Source of the DNA: Bryobacterales bacterium | GTDB taxonomy: Bacteria; Cyanobacteriota; Vampirovibrionia; Obscuribacterales; Obscuribacteraceae | Direction: 5' to 3' | Assembly (NCBI GenBank): GCA_903970295.1 | Contig: CAJCHQ010001040.1 | Location: 1-10,957, forward strand | Length of the DNA: 10,957 bases | Shown: positions 6,073-10,957 of the stretch, piece after piece | How the letters are laid out: each line of letters opens with the position of its first letter | Numbering within the stretch: position 1 is the stretch's first letter | The notes under the pieces: model-generated | The model's database searches: none | The model's input: only the letters and a program-made list of their open reading frames with translations | What the model was told of the DNA's origin: nothing | Made by a program: the position numbers and the translations under genes

Positions 6073-6843
6073 ATGTTTGACCGTCTATTCAAAATCATAC
6101 AAGCCATGTTCGACAAGGGCATAAGCAAAATGGAGACCCCGGAGATCCTGGCCGAGCAAGCTCAAGAGGAGTTGGAAACAAGCGTCAAAAAAATCCGCGA
6201 GACGATCGTCAACGGTATTGCTAACGAGAAAATGCTCGAGAGCAAAATCAAGAAAAACGCTGAGGACCTGGCGCTATGGGAACAGCGTGCGACAGCGGCT
6301 GTGCAACGAAATGACGATGAGTTGGCCAAGCAATGCTTACAGAAAAAACAAGAATTCAATCAGACCGGATATTCCCTCGAATCTCAATTAGCCGAACAAA
6401 AGAAAACGACTATGTCGTTGAAAGAGAGAGCCAACGAACTCGACGAAAAACTGCGCGATTTCAGGAATAAGAAAAAAGATTTGAGCACCCGCATGCAAGC
6501 CAGCGACTCGGTCAATAAGGCAAACGAGCTTTTATCCAGTTCCGGCGGATCGAGCATGGACAAATGGGAAGAAAAAATTCGCGAAAAGGAAAGTCGCAGC
6601 GAAGCAATAAGAGAAATGAGTGGTGCCCCGATCGACGACAAATTCAAGAAATTGGACGAGCACATGCAACTGGACGATGAGCTGGCAGCGCTCAAGGCCA
6701 AGATGGGCGGTGGTCCCAAGTTAATAGTCGACCAGGAATCAAGCAAGAAGCCAGTTGTCGACCAAAACGTGCCGATGGTCGTCGAAAATATCGAAGACGC
6801 CGTCGAGGTCGACGAAGTCAAACCGGGCGACGAGAAAAAATAA
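6073..6843 (+). CDS. pspA: PspA/IM30 (VIPP1) family membrane-maintenance protein
   Basis: A 256-residue protein of the PspA/IM30 family, ESCRT-III-like coiled coils that assemble on the inner face of the cytoplasmic membrane and stabilise it under stress. Residues 1-19 (MFDRLFKIIQAMFDKGISK) are the expected amphipathic membrane-binding helix. ETPEILAEQAQEELE (21-35) matches the family's first conserved turn. From about 25 to 150 the sequence is one long charged coiled coil (VKKIRETIVNGIANEKMLE onward). Helical segments run from about 162 to 211. The last 45 residues are an acidic, probably disordered tail (VVENIEDAVEVDEVKPGDE). VIPP1 also has a C-terminal extension, so PspA versus VIPP1 is open, and no pspB, pspC or pspF is nearby. 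The ATG has AAGGA at 8 bases; 38 bases separate it from the secreted-protein gene, which suggests co-transcription. Confidence 0.85.
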   Translation: MFDRLFKIIQAMFDKGISKMETPEILAEQAQEELETSVKKIRETIVNGIANEKMLESKIKKNAEDLALWEQRATAAVQRNDDELAKQCLQKKQEFNQTGYSLESQLAEQKKTTMSLKERANELDEKLRDFRNKKKDLSTRMQASDSVNKANELLSSSGGSSMDKWEEKIREKESRSEAIREMSGAPIDDKFKKLDEHMQLDDELAALKAKMGGGPKLIVDQESSKKPVVDQNVPMVVENIEDAVEVDEVKPGDEKK

Positions 6844-6933
6844 GAAATACAGCTAGATTCATTTGGTTTGAATTTCTTCGCTCATGCTCTTACTCACCGT
6901 TGGTTATGCCCGGCCACGAGCGCAGCCACCAGT

Positions 6934-6973
6934 AATAATGCCCAGAGCAAAATGATTTGCTCAGGGCATTATT
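6934..6973. terminator. Long hairpin between convergent genes, probable bidirectional terminator
   Basis: Arms AATAATGCCC (6934-6943) and GGGCATTATT (6964-6973) pair perfectly for 10 bp. After a single A/A mismatch, GAGCAAA (6945-6951) and TTTGCTC (6956-6962) pair for 7 more, closed by ATGA. It lies 90 bases after the pspA-like stop and 19 bases after the glgP stop, serving both strands. T-rich 3' arms (ATTATTT on plus, ATTATTA on minus) replace a classic U tract, so termination on the plus strand may be less efficient. It could also protect mRNA 3' ends. Confidence 0.68.
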
Positions 6974-6992
6974 TCGATATTCGAGAGACCGC

Positions 6993-9572
6993 TCAGGCAG
7001 TCACGTTGACCTTAGCCGAAGCCCAGTGCAGAAGCCCGGTTTCGAATGGCGAGCTGAGGTCCTTGTTGTGCGGCAAAACGCGCACGGTGAAACCGTGTCG
7101 CCCGCTCTTGTCGTAGTGAATCACGCCGGTAAATTGGGTGAGATGACCCTTGCCCTGTTCGGCGACTGTCATCGGCAATACTTCGCCGTTTGTGATTTCA
7201 CCACTGTAGGCAATCGGTCCGTGATAGATCTGCACCGAAACATCTTCCGGTTTCAAATCGTTGAGATGGACCCAAGCGCGCACTGTCATTTCGTCGCCGA
7301 CCTGAATTTTCTCGCGTTCGTCGGCTTCCACGGAGGCGATATGAACGCCGCCCCAGCTGCGGTACATACGTGATTTCCAGGCAGCCATTTCTTTGGCTCG
7401 GTCGCAGTTGTCTTCCATGAAACTCTTCTGTCGCGAAAACAGGGGAAAGTAGACCTTGGTGGCATACTCTCTGACCATTCTCGTAATCGAAAATTCAGAG
7501 CACAAGCCAGTCATCGAATGCTTCATCCGCGATAGCCAGGCGCGCGGCATGTGATCACGATCGCGATCGTAGAAGGCAGGAATGATTTCTTTCTCTAAAA
7601 GATCATAGAGAGCGTTCGACTCCACTTGATCTTGATAGTCAGGATCGGCATAGACTTCGCCGCGACCGATCGCCCAGCCGACGTCCGGCGTATAGGCTTC
7701 ATCCCACCAGCCATCAAGGATGCTGCAGTTGATGCCACCATTGAAGAGGACCTTCATGCCGCTCGTGCCGGATGCTTCCAGGTAGCGCCTGGGTGTATTC
7801 AGCCAAACATCGACACCTTGAACCATCCAGCGAGCCACATTCATATCGTAGTCTTCGATGAAAACGAAACGCCGTCTGACGTCTTCGCGACGTGAGAAGT
7901 GGATCAATTCCCGAATCAAGCCTTTGGCTGGAGTGTCCTCAGGATGAGCTTTGCCGGCGATGATGATCTGAACCGGACGTTCCTTATTATTGAGAATGGC
8001 AGCCAAACGCTCTGGATCTTTAAGGAGCAAGGTCGAACGTTTATAAGTAGCCATGCGGCGAGCGAACCCAATCGTCAGGGCATCAGGATTAAGAACTTCC
8101 ATGGCGTCCTTCATCTCAGATTGCACGGCGCCCTTCATTTCTAATTGCTTGCGTAAGCGTGTGCGACAGAAGGCGACGAGTCTTTGCCGACGTCGCTCAT
8201 GTATGCGCCACAACTCCTCATCTGGAATATCGGAGATCTTGTGCCATACATTTTGGTCGACTAGATCTTCGGACCATTTCGGGCCAAGATAGCGTTCGAA
8301 CAATTCGGCCATTTCTTCCGAAATCCAGGAACGAGCGTGAATGCCGTTAGTGACATGCGTGATAGGCACCTCGTCATCGGGCAGTCCTTTCCAGGCCGAA
8401 CCAAACAATTCGCGTGAAACAACTCCGTGCAATTTGCTCACGGCATTGACTTTGGATGACAAATTGATCGCCAGCATAGCCATGCTGAATGGCTCCAGCG
8501 GGTCGAACGGATTAGCCTTGCCGAGAGCCAGGAATTGCTCGATCGACAAGCCCAACGAGCGCGCATATTCACCGAAATAATGGTCGACCATTTCGTTGGT
8601 GAATTTGTCGATTCCGGCCGGAACGGCTGTATGCGTAGTGAATACTTGACCGGCAGCCGCCACTTCGCGCGCTTGGGCAAAATTGAGACCGCGATCTTCC
8701 ATAAACATGCGGATCCGCTCTAATCCCAGAAAGGCTGAGTGCCCCTCATTCATATGACAGACAGAGGGTTCGATTCCGACTGCTTTCAAGGCCCGCATGC
8801 CGCCAATGCCAAGCAGTATTTCCTGCTGAATTCTCTCTTCCGAGTCGCCGTGATATAGAGCATCGGTGATGTCTTGATCACGAGGAGCATTGACCGGAAT
8901 ATTCGTGTCGAGCAGGTATAGAGGTACGCGCCCAACCTGCACTTTCCAGACGCGAGCGTAGACTTTGCGCCCCGGCAGATCGACAGATATAGTGACATCG
9001 CTGCCGTCTTTCTCTTTCACTGGCAAAAGCGGCAGATTATAAAAATCGTTGATTGGATAACGTTCTTGTTGCCAACCATCGGCATTCAAATATTGGCGGA
9101 AATAACCCTCTTGATAAACCAGTCCGACGCCGACCAGGGGCAGACCCAGTTCGGACGCGGCTTTAACGTGATCGCCGGCGAGAACCCCGAGGCCTCCTGA
9201 ATAGATGGGCAGCGCATCACTCAAACCAAATTCGGCCGAAAAGTAAGCAACGACGCCTTGTCTGGGTTTGCCCTGATGGCTGTACCAGCTGCTTTCAGTG
9301 CGCATGTATTCCCGGAATCTCTCGCAGAGACGATCTAGATGGACGCGAAACCCATCATCGCTGGCCGCTTCGTTCAGTCTTTCTTGACTGATCAAACCCA
9401 GCATCAACACTGGGTTATGCCCGGTACTTTCCCAAAGGTCTTTGTCCAGACGCCTGAAAAGATTGATTGTCTCGTGGTCCCAACTCCAGCGCAGGTTATA
9501 TGCCAACTCGCGAATACACTCGAGTTCCGGAGGCAGATTGGGTACGACTTCTAAGGATCGGATCGGCTTCAA
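6993..9572 (-). CDS. glgP: Alpha-glucan (glycogen/maltodextrin) phosphorylase
   Basis: Cytosolic PLP enzyme of family GT35 that releases glucose-1-phosphate from glycogen or maltodextrins using phosphate. Its 859 residues match the TIGR02094-type branch (Thermotoga AgpA-like) rather than the E. coli GlgP/MalP branch. The N-terminal DUF3417 region spans about 10-105 (LAYNLRWSWD at 24-33). VAYFSAEFGLSDALPIYSGG covers 108-127, CHMNEGHSAF is 272-281, and HVTNGIHARSW is 406-416. The phosphate/PLP region AGKAHPED is 539-546, and YLEASGTSGMK (597-607) puts the cofactor Schiff-base Lys at 607. Residues about 745-859 form a C-terminal beta domain. The start is TTG 9572-9570 with AAGGAG 6 bases upstream. 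No other glycogen genes are in the window. The divergent neighbour is a redoxin. Confidence 0.96.
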   Translation of the reverse strand: MKPIRSLEVVPNLPPELECIRELAYNLRWSWDHETINLFRRLDKDLWESTGHNPVLMLGLISQERLNEAASDDGFRVHLDRLCERFREYMRTESSWYSHQGKPRQGVVAYFSAEFGLSDALPIYSGGLGVLAGDHVKAASELGLPLVGVGLVYQEGYFRQYLNADGWQQERYPINDFYNLPLLPVKEKDGSDVTISVDLPGRKVYARVWKVQVGRVPLYLLDTNIPVNAPRDQDITDALYHGDSEERIQQEILLGIGGMRALKAVGIEPSVCHMNEGHSAFLGLERIRMFMEDRGLNFAQAREVAAAGQVFTTHTAVPAGIDKFTNEMVDHYFGEYARSLGLSIEQFLALGKANPFDPLEPFSMAMLAINLSSKVNAVSKLHGVVSRELFGSAWKGLPDDEVPITHVTNGIHARSWISEEMAELFERYLGPKWSEDLVDQNVWHKISDIPDEELWRIHERRRQRLVAFCRTRLRKQLEMKGAVQSEMKDAMEVLNPDALTIGFARRMATYKRSTLLLKDPERLAAILNNKERPVQIIIAGKAHPEDTPAKGLIRELIHFSRREDVRRRFVFIEDYDMNVARWMVQGVDVWLNTPRRYLEASGTSGMKVLFNGGINCSILDGWWDEAYTPDVGWAIGRGEVYADPDYQDQVESNALYDLLEKEIIPAFYDRDRDHMPRAWLSRMKHSMTGLCSEFSITRMVREYATKVYFPLFSRQKSFMEDNCDRAKEMAAWKSRMYRSWGGVHIASVEADEREKIQVGDEMTVRAWVHLNDLKPEDVSVQIYHGPIAYSGEITNGEVLPMTVAEQGKGHLTQFTGVIHYDKSGRHGFTVRVLPHNKDLSSPFETGLLHWASAKVNVTA

Positions 9573-9578
9573 TGTGGA

Positions 9579-9584
9579 CTCCTT
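9579..9584 (-). promoter_or_regulatory. Strong ribosome binding site deciding a TTG start for glgP
   Basis: AAGGAG on the minus strand lies 6 bases before TTG 9572-9570. The next in-frame residues KPIRSLEVVPNLPPELECIR match a normal short N-terminus for this enzyme class, so the TTG is a real start. Confidence 0.75.
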
Positions 9585-9646
9585 GTATTATGACTGCCGC
9601 TCAAAGGTTGGCTACTGCCCACTAAGCTTGTTGCCAAGCAGATAGA

Positions 9647-10159
9647 ATGTACCAACTGGAGGTTATGCCATTGGTCGCATTGCTTGAGGGCACTAAGGCA
9701 CCCGCCGTTTCGCTTGTAAGCTGGGACGGGACGGTCTATAGCTTAGCTCAAACGCTGGCGAAAAGCCCGTTAGTTTTGCTTGCTTTCTTCAAAGTCGGCT
9801 GCCCTGTGTGTCAATTTACTTTTCCTTATCTTGAACGTCTTTACAAGATGCACCCTCAAGCTCAGATTTGGGGCATCTCTCAAGACGATGATCTAGCTAC
9901 GCAGGCGTATGCCCAGAAACACGGCTGCAACTTCCCGATGCTCCTCGACAGTGAGCTAGCCTGGACAGTTGAATATGGCTTAACCAATGTCCCGACCACA
10001 TTTTTAGTCAAGAACGACTTTACAATTGAGCAGACTGTTCACGGTTTTGACAAAGCCGGTTTTGAAAAATTGAACAAGTCTCTTTCGACAGTGTATGGTA
10101 GTGGAACCACGGCGCTATTCACGGCCGCCGATGACGTTCCGGACTTTCGCCCCGGCTGA
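9647..10159 (+). CDS. Thioredoxin-fold redoxin (AhpC/TSA- or TlpA-like) with CPVC site
   Basis: A 170-residue protein with the thioredoxin/peroxiredoxin fold and no signal peptide, so cytosolic. LLEGTKAPAVSLVSWDGTVYSL (12-33) is the usual opening. The strand VLLAFFKVGCPVC (43-55) carries a two-cysteine redox site, C52 and C55. WGISQDD (75-81) is typical of peroxiredoxin/BCP and TlpA proteins, and the cis-Pro loop is NVPTTF (P116). A third Cys is at 94. CxxC suggests a thiol-disulfide reductase or a peroxiredoxin of the BCP kind; the substrate is unknown. The start is open: ATG 9647 has little Shine-Dalgarno, ATG 9665 has GGAGG only 2 bases away, and TTG 9671 has the same GGAGG at 8 bases and gives the most family-like N-terminus. 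The longest form is listed. It is divergent from glgP and 29 bases upstream of a membrane-protein gene. Confidence 0.85.
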   Translation: MYQLEVMPLVALLEGTKAPAVSLVSWDGTVYSLAQTLAKSPLVLLAFFKVGCPVCQFTFPYLERLYKMHPQAQIWGISQDDDLATQAYAQKHGCNFPMLLDSELAWTVEYGLTNVPTTFLVKNDFTIEQTVHGFDKAGFEKLNKSLSTVYGSGTTALFTAADDVPDFRPG

Positions 10160-10188
10160 GGGTCGAAGAAACCGGCTTAGGGTAAGTC

Positions 10189-10680
10189 ATGCTGAAATTA
10201 AGTTATATTCTACGAATGGTGGCACTTTCGATTTTGTTCGGCGGTTCGATCGCCGTCATCGTCTCTGCCATCACCCTGGTGAAAGCCGCGCAAGCTCAAG
10301 GAGTAGCCACAGTCGCCGCCGCCACCGCGAACGCGCCGATGTTCATGACATTCAGTTCGATTGTTATGGTGTGCGGATTTTTACTGCTAGCCGGCGAAGC
10401 CCTGGATTATGCCAAAGAAAGAAAAATAAATAAGCTGGTCGGAACCAGATACGCAGCCAGTTTGATTGCCGTAGTCGGCACCATGATTCTGGCATTTGCC
10501 GTCGTCCCGCCCATGAAGCGGATGCTGGAAACTCGGGCGATCCACTCGAGCGGTGAAGCCGAAGAAACCTGGAACACTTTTCACAAGACGTCGCAGATTG
10601 TTTTCAGTGTAATCGTCTTGAGCTCCTTTGTCGCCCTGGTAGTGCCAGGTTTCGAGAAGAAGAACGCGACACTTAATTAG
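10189..10680 (+). CDS. Four-helix integral membrane protein (possibly DUF4149/TMEM205-like)
   Basis: A 163-residue inner-membrane protein with four predicted helices at about 8-31, 52-69, 88-107 and 134-153. An Ala-rich loop follows helix 1 (AAQAQGVATVAAATA), a basic loop lies between helices 2 and 3 (YAKERKINKLVGTR), and a charged segment precedes helix 4 (SSGEAEETWNTFHKTSQ). The pattern of an aromatic/His-rich segment before the last helix recalls the DUF4149/TMEM205 group, but this is an impression and no function is implied. ATG 10189 has AGGG about 7 bases upstream. The 29-base gap from the redoxin suggests co-transcription. A short GC-rich hairpin follows (GCACC 10691-10695 with GGTGC 10702-10706, then a few T's), a weak terminator candidate. 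Confidence 0.78.
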   Translation: MLKLSYILRMVALSILFGGSIAVIVSAITLVKAAQAQGVATVAAATANAPMFMTFSSIVMVCGFLLLAGEALDYAKERKINKLVGTRYAASLIAVVGTMILAFAVVPPMKRMLETRAIHSSGEAEETWNTFHKTSQIVFSVIVLSSFVALVVPGFEKKNATLN

Positions 10681-10715
10681 ACTGACTGTGGCACCACCGC
10701 CGGTGCGCACCAATT

Positions 10716-10957
10716 TTAGTGCTCCAGACCCGAAGCTGTCTCAGGTGCTTTGGCCAAGCCGGTGAATTCAAGCCAGCGATCGATGGTGCTGAACTGCGAA
10801 GCTGGAATCACTGGACCGTGCAGATCTGAAATTTTATACCGCGACGATACAGCTTTTCCATCTGCCGTGACCACTGGTCGCCCGGCAAAATTATGTCCGT
10901 CGAAAGGCTGGGCGAGCAGAAATTCATCGATCTTGGTTCCAGCCGCCGACTGCGCCG
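10716..10957 (-). CDS. C-terminal 79 residues of an unrecognised protein (runs off right edge)
   Basis: On the minus strand one frame is open from the right edge (first full codon 10955-10953) to a TAA at 10718-10716; the other two minus frames stop within about 140 bases. The visible end includes KIDEFLLAQPFDGHNFAGRP, then VVTADGKAVSSRYKISDLHG, and finishes WLEFTGLAKAPETASGLEH. It is a soluble-looking mix of beta-prone and polar residues with no transmembrane segment or motif I can name. The 80-codon open frame and the 35-base convergent spacing to the membrane-protein gene support a real gene. Nothing can be said about its N-terminus or function. Confidence 0.6.
   Translation of the reverse strand, partial: AQSAAGTKIDEFLLAQPFDGHNFAGRPVVTADGKAVSSRYKISDLHGPVIPASQFSTIDRWLEFTGLAKAPETASGLEH

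Noticed and set aside
5688..6128. 146-codon minus-strand open frame across the gene junction
   Set aside because: Antisense to the end of the DUF4832-like gene and the start of the PspA-like gene, with no motif and no upstream signals.

Overview
The window is a stretch of ordinary bacterial chromosome with about 50% G+C and housekeeping plus envelope genes. No phage, transposon, plasmid, CRISPR or rRNA/tRNA gene is visible. The lineage cannot be fixed without a search. The partial protein at the left edge carries repeats of the form 'LExxxFG...RLxxLE' behind a signal peptide, a style I associate with Cyanobacteriota and their non-photosynthetic relatives (Melainabacteria/Obscuribacterales). 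The PspA/IM30 protein and the DUF4832-like secreted protein do not contradict that. This assignment is inference and of moderate to low confidence.

Layout, left to right. Positions 1-1090 hold a leftward unit: a canonical sigma70-type promoter (1059-1087), a possible 86-residue secreted protein with a very good ribosome binding site (639-899), and the first 190 residues of a secreted helical-repeat protein that runs off the left edge (1-570). Next is a monocistronic leftward dnaK (1188-3173) with its own terminator, an expanded Gly/Tyr-rich tail and a 424-base upstream region containing promoter-like elements and short repeats. A leftward UlaG/UPF0173-type metallo-beta-lactamase-fold hydrolase (3598-4326) is divergent from a rightward pair: a secreted TIM-barrel protein of DUF4832/glycosidase type (4427-6034) and a PspA/IM30-family membrane-stress protein (6073-6843). 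A perfect 7-5-7 palindrome lies between the divergent genes. The rightward pair converges on a leftward glgP alpha-glucan phosphorylase (6993-9572), with a 40-base hairpin between them. Divergent from glgP are a cytosolic CPVC thioredoxin-fold redoxin (9647-10159) and a four-helix membrane protein (10189-10680), probably one operon. The right edge holds the last 79 residues of an unrecognised leftward protein.

The genes do not form one obvious pathway. Protein folding (DnaK), membrane maintenance (PspA), thiol redox (redoxin) and glycogen/maltodextrin breakdown (GlgP) are maintenance functions that happen to sit together. I do not see a defence island, biosynthetic cluster or other new system. 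The most interesting points are the two edge proteins, the secreted-hydrolase/PspA gene pair, the small signal-peptide ORF whose stop overlaps a possible start, and the repeat-rich dnaK upstream region.
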